DNA of 64,000 bases from Tiliqua scincoides (GCF_035046505.1 NC_089821.1:7524718-7588717), one strand, 5' to 3'; numbered from the stretch's first letter, positions 1-11,206 are shown. A program made the numbers and translations. Notes: generated by a model not told the origin, from the letters alone.

Positions 1-502
1 GACACAAGAAACAGAGGAAGAGGGAGAAGGGCAATGCAAAATCAATGGGGAAGGATATGCAACTAACAGCCCAAACCGCTCATTGTGCTTCAGTGCAGGA
101 ATTCACATTCTGGTAGTGCAGCCTGATTTACAGTGTTTCAAACATGACACTGAACAGTGTGCAACTGGGCCACTGCTGGAAACTGCGAGTCACACCAGCT
201 GCATGGCAGCAGCCTCCTTGGAGCCCCCAATGCTTGTAAGTCAGAGGTTGGGGCAAGCCATGGGCAGGGAAGGGGAGTGAGTGGGAGGACTGGGAATGTT
301 TCTGAGTAGGAGGAACCAGGTTGGGGAGGAGGTGGGAGGGATGGATCCAGCAGCAATAGTGTGTGCCAGATCTTATTCCCTTTTTTTCCAAACTTTCCTG
401 CTCTTTTTCTCTCATTGGACATACAACATCAAAATAGGTGGCATATGCCCAATGAGACCCATTGGAGATTGGGTATCCTGCCAGAAGATAAGTGCCAGAC
501 CT
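1..502. other. no recognisable feature
   Basis: I see no recognisable gene, RNA or repeat boundary here. Short reading frames on both strands have no domain-like content. The recognisable CR1 sequence begins just downstream, near 503. Confidence 0.5.
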
Positions 503-1076
503 GTGCAAAAGAGAGCGACTAAGATGATTGCTGGGCTGGGGCACCTTCCTTATGAGGAAAGGTTACCACGTTTGGGCCTCTTTAGCCAAGAAAAGAGACG
601 CCTGAGTGGGGACATGATTGAGACATACAAAATTATGCAGGGGAAGGATAAAGTGGATAGAGAGATGCTCTTTACACTCTCACATAACACCAGAACCAGG
701 GGACATCCACTAAAATGGAGTGTTGGGAGGGTTAGGATAGACAAAAGAAAATATTTCTTTACTCAGTGTGTGGTTGGTCTGTGGAACTCTTTGCTGCAGG
801 ATGTGGTGATGGCATCTAGTCTATCTGCCTTTAAAAGGGGATTGGACAAGTTTCTGGAGGAAAAAGCCATCACGGGTTACAAGCCATCATGTGCATGTAT
901 AACCTCCTGATTTTAGAAATGGGCTATGTCAGAATGTCAGATGCAAGGGAGGGCACCAGGATGCAGGTCTTCTTGTTGTCTGGTGCGCTCCCTGCGGCAT
1001 TTGGTGGGCCGCTGTGAGATACAGGAAGCTGGACTAGATGGGCCTATGGCCTGATCCAGTGGGTTCTTATGTTCTA
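503..1076 (+). mobile_element. CR1 LINE, 3' end fragment
   Basis: This is the 3' end of a chicken-repeat-1 type non-LTR retrotransposon, 5' truncated as most CR1 copies are. The frame to 910 reads as the C-terminal part of CR1 ORF2, with blocks such as [41 protein letters not shown], and WNSLLQDVVMASSL. The 3' UTR after 910 has the usual AAGCTGGACTAGATGGGCC block and ends in the CR1 tail TTCTTATGTTCT. The coding part is open but is only about 130 codons of a much larger ORF2. The open frame starts at 281, but the first 70 or so codons are flanking DNA and not CR1. Confidence 0.92.
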
Positions 1077-1080
1077 ATGA

Positions 1081-1376
1081 CCTATGACTCACTCCATTGG
1101 CCTCCTTGGGCTCCAGAATGCCTTGCGGAAGCAACTGGAAGCTACTTCCAGTTTGTGGAAACAACTTTCAATTTACTTTCAGGTTGATCCTGTGACATCC
1201 AGTTGCTTCCATGAGGCATTCTGGGGCTCATAGGGGCCAGTGGATTGTGCAACCTGTAGGCGGTCTCTTGGGGCTCCCAGAAACTCTTTGCAGTAGAGCA
1301 TTGAACATGAGGTTGTGACTCACCACATATTGGGTTGCAAACCACCGGTGGGTCGTGACCCCAAGTTTGGGAAACA
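1081..1376 (-). repeat. hAT-like DNA transposon end
   Basis: The right boundary reads, on the minus strand, CAGTGTTTCCCAAACTTGG followed by GGTCACGACCCACC. This is the terminal pattern of hAT-Charlie-like elements, and it resembles the ends at 1924 and 17934. The left boundary abuts the CR1 tail at 1076 and I could not find a matching inverted end there, so the element may be truncated. No transposase frame is present. Confidence 0.5.
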
Positions 1377-1923
1377 CTGGATTAGTGTTTTTATTTAAAG
1401 GAAAGAGAGGAAGGGCCATACTTTTGTCATATTGTAGAGGATGAAGCAACATAATTTGATGATAGACTGGTTATGGAGAGCAGATTTTAAAAAATCAAAT
1501 AGGACACCAAAGCCTTGAACCAACTCAACTGTGCAGTTGCTGGCAGTGTCAATGGAAGGGAGAGAGAAAAAGAAGAGAACAGCTTGGGAGGAGAGATGAG
1601 AAGCTCTCTCTTGGACATGATGAATTTGAGAGGACAATGAAACACCCAAGCAGAAATGCCAAGCAGACAGAGATGCCAGCCTGGATAGACGTGGAAAGTT
1701 CCAGGGGCACAGAGGTAGAACTAGGTGTCAGCATAAAGGGAGTTCTGAAAGTCATGGGGTTTGATGAGATCAGCCAGGAACAGGATGCCAAGGGAGAACA
1801 AGGGACTAAGAACGGATCCCTGATGGACCCTGACAAAGAAAGGGACAGTGGGATTTTCAATAGATATGCAGAGAAACTGGGCATCAAGATAAGCAGAAAA
1901 CTATGCTCAGTCAGCGATCTATT
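1377..1923. other. no recognisable feature
   Basis: AT-rich non-coding DNA. A 103-codon open frame at 1637-1948 has no recognisable domain and runs into the following hAT element, so I do not call it a gene. Confidence 0.45.
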
Positions 1924-2418
1924 CAATGTTTCTCAAATTGTGGCTTAGGACCCACTAGGTGGGTCGTGAGTTCATTTTAGGTGGGGCCCCAGTCATTTAA
2001 ATAGGTATTTTATTTTTAATATCTTCGACTTGATGCTACCTTGGTATGTGACTGCCTTTGGGGAAATGTGACAGATCTGTACTTTTAACAGGCTACTGTG
2101 TACATGGTTTTAACAGTAATAGTCAACGGGGCTTACTCCCAGGTTTGTATGGATTGGGATGCAGCCTTTGGGACGTTTGGGGAACTTTTTTAAACAGTTC
2201 AGCAACTGCTTGGGAGGGTTAGGAGAGTTCTTCTTTATTTTAAATAATTTTTTAAAAGTTATTGTGAAAATTTATTTGATTTGATTTGATTTTGTTTTTA
2301 TGAAAAGCAGAAAATTTTCTTGCTTGATGATGTCACTTCTGGATCACTTCCGGTGGGTTCCGACTGATTGTCGTTCTAAAAAGTGGGTCCCAGTGCTAAA
2401 ATGTTTTGAGAACCACTG
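1924..2418 (+). mobile_element. hAT-like non-autonomous element (family H)
   Basis: The ends are CAATGTTTCTCAAATTGTGG on the left and TTTTGAGAACCACTG on the right, the terminal pattern of Charlie-type hAT elements. The flanks GATCTATT (1916-1923) and (G)ATCTATA after 2418 fit a decayed 8-bp target duplication. It carries no transposase frame, so it was moved by a transposase encoded elsewhere. It shares length, order and an internal stretch (near 2105-2165) with the copy at 24224-24615. Confidence 0.72.
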
Positions 2419-2484
2419 ATCTATATGATAAAATGATCAAATTCCTGTAGTACATGACTCTCCAGATGCATACCCACATGCTTA

Positions 2485-2560
2485 TATTTATTTATTTATT
2501 TGCAGAATTTATACCCCGCCTTTCCACTCCAGAAAAGAACACTCAAGGCGGCTGTTATCA
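2485..2560 (-). repeat. L2/SINE-type 3' tail remnant
   Basis: A TTTA-repeat run followed by TATACCCCGCCTTTCC is, read on the minus strand, the GGAAAGGCGGGGTATAAA tail that ends reptile L2 LINEs and the SINEs using them. Too little remains to say which of the two it is. Confidence 0.45.
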
Positions 2561-2845
2561 TGCTATTATGTGCAAAGAGTCATGTGAACAGGCTCTTATT
2601 TTTAACTCTGGTTTCCTCTGCTATAATTGACTTTTAAAGGCCAGAATTGTTCTCTGGAAAGGAGATTTGATCTTTAAGAACTGCATCTGCCATCCTGGAG
2701 ACCGGAACTGAAAGGGCAATTAGTCATGCTAGAGGTTAAAAATTAATCAGCAGCTGGAGTAATAAAGGACATTTCTATATAGCCATAGTATTTATGTATG
2801 GTTTACAAGTAACTTCAGGATTTTCCCTCTCACTTTTCTCTGAAC

Positions 2846-2966
2846 CAGTGGCATACCTGGGGTGTGTGCAAAGCACTAAGTTTTGCAGGGAGCCTCACTG
2901 CAGCTTGCAAGGGGCCGCTCCCCCTCCCCTCCTGAGCCATTCCAGATGCGGGGAGCAAAATGGAGA
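2846..2966 (+). repeat. fold-back MITE family F, left arm only
   Basis: It begins CAGTGGCATACCTGG and continues GTGCAAAGCACTAAGTTTTG, the left arm of the palindromic element seen complete at 31155-31369. The matching right arm is missing, so this is a partial copy. Confidence 0.7.
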
Positions 2967-3418
2967 TGTACATCCCCACAAAACCTCTCCGCCGCACTTA
3001 GCACGTCCCCTGCTCCAGCCAGTGTGTGGCGGGCGTCTGTTTGGCTTCTGGTGACAGTGCTGACCTGGCACTGAGTGTCATGGGCATGTCTTGTGGCATG
3101 TTTGTGGCACTCAGCCTCTGAGTAGGGCACTCAGTGCCTGTGCATTCAGCAGGAGGAGCTCAGGATTGAGCTCTTAGTGTCTTTGGTTGACTCAAACCTA
3201 GAGGGGAAGGCTAAAAGGATAAGGTAGCTGTACATTTTTCAGGAATGGAAAATCTCTTACCACATGTTGCAAGTCTAGCATAGCTTAGGCATGATGTCAG
3301 GGCTTCCGTACCACTCAGTTCCAGCTTGATTTGTCTCATTATAAGGGGTGTTATGAAAACCAGGCTGAAAAGTCCTGAATGTGACTTGCACTGTACTCCA
3401 TTCCTCTGCTTCCAGGCA

Positions 3419-3710
3419 CAGGGTGACCAGACGTCATAATCAAAGAGGACAAGGCACCCCAAAATGTAGGACATGACAAAATAAAAGCTAAAAACACTCA
3501 TATATTGATTTCATGTGGTTAATTGAAACACTACTTTACTTATTATTAAATTGAAAACTGTATTGCATGGAATTTATTAATTACAAGAAGGCTATGCGCT
3601 GCCTGCAGGGGCCCACCCACAGGGAAAAGGAGGACATTTAAGTTCTTTTCCGGGACATGAAGCTAAAAGAGAGGACTTGTCCTGGAAAAAGAGGACATCT
3701 GCTGACCCTG
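3419..3710 (+). mobile_element. hAT MITE with perfect 8-bp target duplication
   Basis: This 292-bp element starts CAGGGTGACCAGACGTC and ends GGACATCTGCTGACCCTG, which are inverted terminal repeats of the hAT type. It is flanked by the identical octamer TCCAGGCA at 3411-3418 and 3711-3718. Eight-base target duplications are the mark of hAT transposition. The inside is AT-rich with no coding potential, so it is a non-autonomous element. Confidence 0.88.
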
Positions 3711-4106
3711 TCCAGGCACAAAATGGCTCTGATGCAGAGTGGGAGAGGCTGGTTACACAGCATGTTACAGCACCTGCAATACTTAACATGCTGCCACCCC
3801 CGTAGCCGGGCTACTGCTCCCAGGATCGCACCTCCCCACAGTTTAGCTCCCACTGCCATGTTGCAGTCCTGCTTGTCAATTGCTGCTTCCTCCACAACTC
3901 CCTGGCCAGAGTGTTTCATGCACTGCTCCCACACACATGCACACAAGCTGCTGCTCTTTCCTCTCTGCCCTTGGACATTTCAAAGGCCTGCTGGAGAAAG
4001 GACGACACAGTTAAGCAACTGACATCTCAACCGCCTGCAGTCAGGAGATTGTGAAAGATTGAAAGCAGACACAAGGAGCCACAATTACCTAGCGAGAACT
4101 GAGGGG
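3711..4106. other. no recognisable feature
   Basis: Between two hAT elements. A 121-codon open frame starting inside the upstream MITE at 3657 runs to 4022 and shows no domain. I see no repeat I can name. Confidence 0.4.
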
Positions 4107-5032
4107 CAGGCATGGCAACTCAAGGCCGAGTCGCGAAAATCAGTGTTTTTGCTGACTCGTAGAGAGTCGAGTCACCTGCGCCAGTGATTCAGGCATTGAC
4201 TCGAGTCTGAGGTCACTTGACTCGGCACAGATTCCCCAGGCATGAGCACTGGAGTCTGTTTGCGTCTGGTGTGCTTGCTTACTTCTTCATGGTGTGAAAG
4301 ACCTTGTGGGGCCATCATTCAGACCAGGCAAGAAGCAGGGAAGTTCCAGTCAGGAGGCAGGGAAGGGTTAATTTTTTCCTTTTGCATCGGTTGGGAGGGC
4401 GGGACTGGGCTCTTGCCCATCTCTGAAGGAACTGATGGCCATTGGATGAAGGATGTGTGGTCTGCTTTTTTTCTTTTGATGAGGTAGGACAGAAGGAGGG
4501 CCCAAGAAGATCCTTGCCTTGGAATTGGCTACAGAAGCCCAGAGAGAGGGAGGAGGCAGGGAAGCAGGTGGGGAGGTGGTTTGTAGCGATTACACTTTCC
4601 AACACATGGCTCCTCATGGCTCAGTTGTTACTTGTGAGGATGAAGCCTCATTGAATGACCGGTGCAAATGGGACCGCTTCTGATTAGCATTGTAAAGAAT
4701 TGGCTGTCCTGGTAAGCCTCTCAGCTGCTGTGTGTGACCGTCCTCCCTCTTGCCGTTTCTGTCCCCGCTCTCACTCAATTCGTCCTGCCCCCTACCGCCT
4801 TGTTCACAGATGGGATGGAGTCTTTAAAGAGAACTCACACACACAGCAGTTCTGTGTTTTTTTCCCCACAGCCAACTTTTTAAACAACTCGTGTCTGGAG
4901 CCTTTTCAAGTTGCGAAAACACTCTGGGTGAAAACTCTCAGGAAGTCCACCCTTTATGATTCGAGTCGAGTCACGGGGGCAGAGACTTGTGACTCAACTC
5001 GAGTCAAGCTGTGCCTGACTTGCCCATCCCTG
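4107..5032 (+). mobile_element. hAT non-autonomous element with CTCGAG-rich subterminal repeats
   Basis: The 926-bp element begins CAGGCATGGCAACTCAAGG and ends (minus strand) CAGGGATGGGCAAGTCAGG. Flanks are CTGAGGGG (4099-4106) and CTGAGGTG (5033-5040), an 8-bp target duplication with one mismatch. Both ends hold clusters of GACTCGAGTC/GAGTCGAGTCAC-like motifs (about 4125-4225 and 4960-5010). Subterminal repeats like these are transposase-binding sites in known hAT elements; that role here is inferred. No transposase frame is seen inside. Confidence 0.85.
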
Positions 5033-5267
5033 CTGAGGTGTGGGATGGGGTGGAGCAGGGTTGATGCGGAGGATATGCTATGTGTTGTATCCTAGCGTTA
5101 TGTGTTTAAAAGGTACTAGCATTACATATTGTGGTCATCTGCAAGTCACCGGAAAAGGGGGGGGGTTTCTTCTGGATTGCAATATGGGATGGAAAGAGAG
5201 AAATAAACTGTGTTTATTATTATTTAATATGTTGCACTATTGCCTTGCCTTTTTCCCTTCTTTTTTG

Positions 5268-5332
5268 TCTTTTTTTTTTTTTTTGCAAGCTGATGTAAAA
5301 TTAGATTTTTAAAAAGTGTGTGTGTGTGTGTG
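5268..5332 (+). repeat. poly(T) and (TG)n simple repeats
   Basis: A run of about 16 T at 5269-5284 is followed at about 5317-5331 by a GT-dinucleotide run. These are simple low-complexity tracts. Confidence 0.9.
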
Positions 5333-6668
5333 GGGGGTGAGCTAGAGAAGGAGTATGAATTGCATATTATATGAATCAAGAAAGAAGTTATTGTAGGAGG
5401 TCAAAGTCTTATCTTTATTACTAAGATGGTCTCCAGCTCCTTGATATCTTCTCACTAGGTCTGTAATCACAGGGAAATGTTCTGTTTTATTATAAGAATC
5501 TACAGATGCTTCCTCTATTATTGTTCCTGCAGTTGCTTAAAGCATCATCTTACCAATCATCCATTAAGGGAAGAGTCCTTTTGCCAGGGCTATGGGCTTC
5601 CACAAACATGTCTCTTTCTCTGCGGTGCCTGCTTGACTTTGCTAGGGTGGGCTAGAATTGCAGGCAAGCAAACTGTCAGCAGCCACTGATTTATAAGAGT
5701 GATTTACCTTCTGGAGAGTGTAATTATGTTCATAGTTAAGAATTAATCAGGTGAGAGAATTATGGAATAATCACACTCCTGACTTTGGAAGGACAAAGTA
5801 AATGGCAATTGTTTCAGCTTCGCAGGACCCTCTGAGCAGATGGAGTGTCCCTTGCTCCTTAAGACGCCGAACATCCATTTTCGGTGAGTTTTGTTGTCGT
5901 TTTCATTTTAAAATGGACAAAAGGGATGGGAGTAAATAGATGAGAAATGACAATTGGCACAAGCAATACTGTCTGCCGGGAATATAGGTGCCAGCACACA
6001 TAAAGCCTCAAGGTTACCCCTCCCCATTAAGTGGCTCTGTAAAAATGGATCGTGTGCTTTGGATGGTGGTGGAGAGGCACTCTTTCTCAATGAAAGAGGA
6101 TAATGAAAGTGGCGCAGTGAGGTCATGCACCTTCAGCACTGATGGCGGAAAACTTTCCGCTGTTATCATGGCTCTGAAATCAAGGCAGTGGGCCAACTCG
6201 GGCATTTCCCTTGCCCCAGACATCTCCAAAGCCTATCAGCCCTCAGCACCTTTCTGCATGAAACCCTGTTCATTCTACCAGACCACTGAGGGGATTCTTT
6301 ACCTGTGGAAGCACCTACTGGAGCTTGTCTCAAATAATAGATGGTCACCCAGTGGCAATCCTGGCCCTGGTGCAGCCACAAATTGCCACCACCCCTACCA
6401 GATGGGCTGCTTCCCCCCCATCCAGAGGGCTGGAGAGGCCTCATGCAGCCTCCCCTACCCTTAGATGGCCTTGTAAGGACTTTGGAGGTCCAAAAAATGC
6501 CACCGCTGATTGTCACTGCCCTTAGAAGGCCTTCTGATGGTCCTCCAAAGGCCTCTGAATAGGGAAGCAGCAGATGTGACAGGTAGGGGGGTAGCATGGC
6601 TAGGGGAGTGCTTCCACCCCCCCCAAACATGCCGCCACTGGTGGTCTGGGATCATGTCAGTGGGACTT
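5333..6668. other. no recognisable feature
   Basis: Non-coding. Overlapping open frames on both strands at 5988-6660 reflect GC-rich sequence and none shows a recognisable domain, splice pattern or codon-level signal I can support. Confidence 0.4.
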
Positions 6669-6758
6669 GAGCTGCAATCCTATTCACGCTTATCTGAGAG
6701 TAAGCCCCATTGACTATAATGGGACTTACTTTTGAGTAGACAGCATAAGATTGGGCTC
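6669..6758 (+). repeat. short palindromic MITE (GCAATCCTA type)
   Basis: The sequence runs from GCAATCCTATTCACG to CATAAGATTGGGC, so its ends are imperfect inverted repeats. The centre, AGTAAGCCCCATTGA then TAATGGGACTTACT, is a second, tighter palindrome. Similar copies occur at 22929-23020 and 28100-28190. It is non-coding; its class is not certain. Confidence 0.7.
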
Positions 6759-7002
6759 TTGAGAATAATACATCTAACATTCAAAGTTGTGATGCTTCTT
6801 CGACCAGTTCTTATGGAAAGATTTAAATTAATCTGCTTAACTAGATAGAGGCAGATGCTGGCAGGGGAACACCCATCCATACATTTCACATGGGTCCTCC
6901 GAACAGATGTTACCTGCGTGATACGGGATACAGAAGAGACTTCCCCACCATCGTGTAAGACTCACCTCAAGACCTTGGGCAGTCAATAGTTTCTTTCTGA
7001 TG

Positions 7003-7348
7003 CACCACTGTTATCCTGCACATGCCTGATCTCATCTGATCTCGGAAGCTAAGTAGGGCCAGGCCTGGTCAGTACTTGGATGGGAGACCGCCTGGGAATA
7101 CTGGGTGCTGTAGGCTTATACCATAGTCTTTCGAGACTGAAGGTTGCCAACCGTCTCCCTATACTGAACACTATCTCCCGATCTTGTCTGATCTCGGAAG
7201 CTAAGCAGAGTCAGGCCTGGTTAGTACTTGGATGGGAGACCGCCTGGGAACACTGGGTGCTGTAGGCTTATACCATAGTCTTTCGAGACTGAAGGTTGCC
7301 AACCATCTCCCTATACTGAACACTATCTCCCGATCTTGTCTGATCTCG

Positions 7349-7381
<33 letters not shown>

Positions 7382-7456
7382 GGATGGGAGACCGCCTGGG
7401 AATACTGGGTGCTGTAGGCTTATACCATAGTCTTTCGAGACTGAATGTTGCCAACC
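7003..7456 (+). mobile_element. 5S rRNA-derived SINE, tandem trimer
   Basis: Three head-to-tail units of about 152 bp (7003-7152, 7153-7304, 7305-7456). Each has a 5S rRNA-derived head with the type-1 pol III internal promoter still recognisable (AAGCTAAG A-box region and TTGGATGGGAGACCGCCTGG intermediate/C-box region). Each ends in the 34-nt tail ATACCATAGTCTTTCGAGAC then TGAAGGTTGCCAAC, the same as the LINE at 35786-39401. The first unit starts CCACTGTTATCCTGCACATG; units two and three start with the different head TCTCCCTATACTGAACACT, also alignable to 5S rRNA. Short open frames inside the units are not genes. This is a retroposon, not a 5S gene: the head is diverged and the 5S terminator T-run is replaced by the LINE tail. 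Confidence 0.93.
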
Positions 7457-9522
7457 ATGAGTATTGACAATATCCTTATCTGTTTTCTTATGGGATGTGT
7501 GTTCTGTACTAAATCCCATTTAATTTTAGGCTGTATTAAGCCTTCAGCAGTTTTGCATTGTTATGAATTTTATGTAACCACAGCAGATATTCTTTTCTTT
7601 CCGCCCTTCTTCTTCATATACGTCAGCAAATCTAAGGGGGGAAGCTTCTGTGTACTGCAGATGGCCACAAGGATTTGTCATGGAGAAAGTGAAAGAAACA
7701 TGACTGGTACAAAGATTTGCCTTGAAAACTGAAAATTTACTGAGACAAGGAGATGCTCCTGGAGAAGAGAACATAAAGAAGTGAACTGTTCCTTGATTGC
7801 TTATTGGAAAATTACTGTGTGAGGAAGGTCAGTAGTCACTGTCATTAATGAGGGAGCTTGGCTGGTTGCTGAGTTGGGACTTCGAGAGCAATGAAAGCAG
7901 AACCTTCCTGACTTAATTAATTTTTGGGGGGAAGCCACTATTCAGCTCATACAGTAGTTGGTATCACCTCTCTAGAAGTATTTTTCAGAACCTTGAACTA
8001 AGGCTATACGGATAATGGAATAACCCAGCCACTATGACGATTGGCCCAATCTTATCCAAGCAGTATTTTGGCAGATCCTGATCAGTACAAACAAGAAGCT
8101 CTGATCACAACAAACTTTTCTTGGTTAGGCTGAAAAGGTATGCAGTTCATTATCATGCCTAGATTGCATGAAAATATGTAGGTACAGGTATAACTTAATT
8201 ATCCACAGATTTTTTACCTGTGGTTTTATCTTAAAGAGATGAAAAGGGACCCTTAAATTAAAGGAAAAAAAGTCTTTTAACAATGGCCTCAATGCAAGAG
8301 AAGGCAGCGGGCTGTCAATCCATCCATCATTCTCTCTCCCTTCCCCTTCCCCCTGAGCATGTGAAAGAAAGATAATCACTTTGCATTCCATCCCAGCAGT
8401 CAAGGGAGGGGTCGCTGGCTCAGACTGAAGCCTTTCTAAGCACTTGGAGAGAGACTGATGATGGATTGTCTGCCTAATGACTGTGTCTTACATCACAACA
8501 TCAACAAGGCTGTTTTTAAATCGCCTAGCAAAGGGACATTGTTTTTTTAAATTGATTTGTTTTAATGTGATTTTTCCACGTGAGTTCTGGGAATGAAACC
8601 CTTGTGAATGAGACACAACCTGAGTTGTTGGAAGCAAATAGCAGAACAGCACATTCATGAATAAAGGTACCAATATCACAAATTGAAAATCAGAAAAAAA
8701 AATAGAGATGACGGGTCAAAGTTCAGTGCATTGCACAGATAAAGTTCCAGGTTCATTACTAGAATCTCCAATTAGCAAGTCTGGGGAAAGTATCTAACTT
8801 GAAGAATGGGAGAATGGCAGCCAATCAGAGTAGACAATACTGGGCTAGACCAACCCCTAGAATAATTGGGTATAAGGGAACTACATATGAGGTAGGCCTA
8901 TTAACTGTAAGCATTAGTTCTCACAGCAGCCTTGATGTGGGCCTCTCGAAGCCAATTTATGTAATAGGCACAAGAATCAATCACCCTTGAAGATAGTGTC
9001 TAATTATCTTGTCCTTTTTTCAGTCTGATTTCCAGACTGGATTGGGGACTGAAAATTTGGCCTGCAGCAGGAACTGGACAGAAGGAGTTCATTTGCCTGC
9101 TGGTTTTGCTGAACCTCTCAGTGACTTTCAGTACTACGTACTTGTTATGGTATCATTCTGAGTTGACTGGCTGGGATGGGCCAGGCGCATGGTTTTACAG
9201 TGGCTCTGGTCTTTCTAGAGGTTTGGTTTCAGAAGCTGGTGCTGGGGGATTCCTGGCATTTGGGATGAGTTGTCATCAATATGGGATGAGGCTGAACTGC
9301 ATTGGTTACCAGAAAGTTTCTGGGGGTTATTAAACGTGCTGGTTATGGCCCTTAAAACCCTACATGGCTTTGGATCCAAGCATCTCAGGAACAACCATCT
9401 CCCACATGATCTGCCCATCTTGTGAGTTCCTTTAAGGTGAATTGATTCTGGGTACCATGTCTATCAGATGTGCATTTGGTAGTAACCCATGAGAGGGCAT
9501 TCTCAGGGGTGGCTCCTGCCCT
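7457..9522. other. no recognisable feature
   Basis: AT-rich, apparently low-repeat DNA of about 2 kb. No open frame above about 95 codons, no RNA gene and no repeat boundary that I can recognise. It is one of the better candidates in the window for single-copy intergenic or intronic sequence. Confidence 0.4.
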
Positions 9523-9536
9523 GTAGAAGTCACTGC

Positions 9537-10102
9537 TGTTGGCAACCTTCAGTCTCGAAAGTCTATGGTATCGCACTCTGAAAGGTGGTTCTGGAACAGC
9601 GTCTAGTGTGGCTGAAAAGGCCAATTTGGGAGTGACAATCCCTTCCACACTGGGAGCAAGTGCAGTTTGTCCCTGGGCTGTCTCCCTGGCTATGGGCCTT
9701 CCTTCTTTGCCTCTTTGCGTCAGTCTGTTGGCCAAGTGTCTCTTCAAACTGGGAAAGGCCCTGCTGCACAGCCTGCCTCCAAGCGGGCCATTCAGAGGCC
9801 AGGGTTTCCCACTTGTTGAGGTCCACTCCTAAGGCCTTCAGATCCCTCTTGCAGATGTCCTTGTATCGCAGCTGTGGTCTACCTGTAGGGCGCTTTCCTT
9901 GCACGAGTTCTCCATAGAGGAGATCCTTTGGGATCTGGCCATCATCCATTCTCACGACATGACCGAGCCAACACAGGCGTCTGTTTCAGCAGTGCATACG
10001 TGCTAGGGATTCCAGCTCATTCCAGGACTGTGTTGTTTGGAACTTTGTCCTGCCAGGTGATGCCGAGAATGTGTTGGAGGCAGCACATGTGGAAAGCGTT
10101 CA
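9537..10102 (-). mobile_element. 5' truncated LINE copy (3' 566 bp) with 14-bp TSD
   Basis: On the minus strand this matches the 3' end of the full-length LINE at 35786-39401, from the codons for FHMCCLRR-like residues to the tail hairpin and GGTTGCCAAC. The flanks GTAGAAGTCACTGC at 9523-9536 and 10103-10116 are identical, a 14-bp target-site duplication, which proves retroposition. The C-terminal frame (9563-9955) still reads RMDDGQIPKDLLYGELVQGK and the zinc-finger block [21 protein letters not shown] is present but split over residues of a shortened frame. Truncation makes it inert. Confidence 0.93.
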
Positions 10103-10116
10103 GTAGAAGTCACTGC

Positions 10117-10556
10117 GCTGCAAAGTATGACAAACCTCCTTATTAGTGTTATTCGTCTGTATTCTAGCGAGCTGCCTTTTCAGCAGACTTTTGATGTACA
10201 TTAAGCAGTTGTGGACCTACCATAGAAGTTTATGGGGCAAATGTTTCCAGAAGCACAGTTTATAGCCTCGGGGAACTTCAGAGAGGCTTCCCTGATGTGG
10301 GTTCAGGTTGTGTGAGGCTTCATGAGCCTCATGTGAGTGGGGGGGGGGGATTTGTGTACAAGGGGTGGCAACAGCTCATGGGGGGGCGCCACTGCAGTTC
10401 TTTACCCCACAGCATGGGGCTAGGGAGGCTGCTTTTAAGAGGCTCCCGATCTGTCCAATTTGTATTTTTTTAATTTGCTGGTGGTGCTGTTTATATTGTA
10501 TTGCTTTAATTTTTATTGCTAAGCTAATCCTGAAACTTTTGAGGCAGGGTGGGGTA
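10117..10556 (+). repeat. mostly unassigned; L2-type 3' tail at its end
   Basis: 10117-10440 shows nothing I recognise. From about 10445 to 10556 the T-rich stretch ending GAGGCAGGGTGGGGTATAAA resembles the 3' end of reptile L2 LINEs or SINEs that borrow it. It abuts the CR1 tail that follows. Confidence 0.4.
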
Positions 10557-11206
10557 TAAAAAGAACTCTGCTGGATCAGGCCAAAGACCCATCTTGTCCA
10601 GTTTTCTGTATCTCACAGTGACCCACCAGATGCCTCAAGGAGTACATAAGACAACAATATCCCTGCATCCTGTTGCCACACCTTTGCATCTGGCAGTCTG
10701 AGGTAGTCTAATTCTAAAACCAGGAGGTTGCATTCACCCTTCATGACTTGTAACCTGTGATGGACTTTTCCTCCATAAATGTCCAATCTCTTTTTAAAGG
10801 CATCCAGGCCATATCCCGGGTTCAATCCTGGATGAGCCATCATAAGACCAGATCCAGGGGAGGGCAGCTGGATGCAGGTCTCTTGTGTGCTTCCTGAAGC
10901 ATCTGGCGGGACCACTGTGAGATACAGGAAACTGGACTTGATGGGCCTTTAGCCTGATCCAGTGGGGCTCTTTTTATTTTCTTATGCCGTCAAACATCCT
11001 GTGGCAAGGAGTTCCACAGATTAATTGCATGCTGGGTAAAGAAACATTTTCTTCTGTCCGTCCTAACTCTCCCAACTCTCCCAATGTCCCCTAATTTGGG
11101 TGTTGAGTGCGAGGGAAAAGAACATCCCTCTATCCCCCCCCTGCATAATTTTATATGTCTCAATCATACCCCTCAAGTGCCTTCTTTCTCTAGGCTTTTT
11201 CAGATA
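10557..11206 (-). mobile_element. CR1 LINE 3' fragment (host of a nested CR1)
   Basis: Antisense CR1 3' UTR and C-terminal ORF2 sequence: CTGCTGGATCAGGCC near the tail, then CATCCAGGCCATAT, and, after the nested insert, CATCCTGTGGCAAGGAGTTC and the CTCTCCCAA block. The sequence breaks at about 10826 and resumes at about 10987 where the inserted CR1 ends. It is degraded with no usable frame. Confidence 0.85.
10845..10986 (+). mobile_element. CR1 3' end nested in antisense CR1
   Basis: Sense CR1 3' UTR reading AGGGCAGCTGGATGCAGGTC, AAACTGGACTTGATGGGCC and ending near TTTTCTTATG. It sits inside the antisense CR1 at 10557-11206, whose sequence continues on the far side, so this copy is the younger one. 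Confidence 0.8.

Noticed and set aside
281-910. A 209-codon host gene
   Set aside because: The C-terminal two thirds is CR1 ORF2; the start lies in unrelated flanking DNA.
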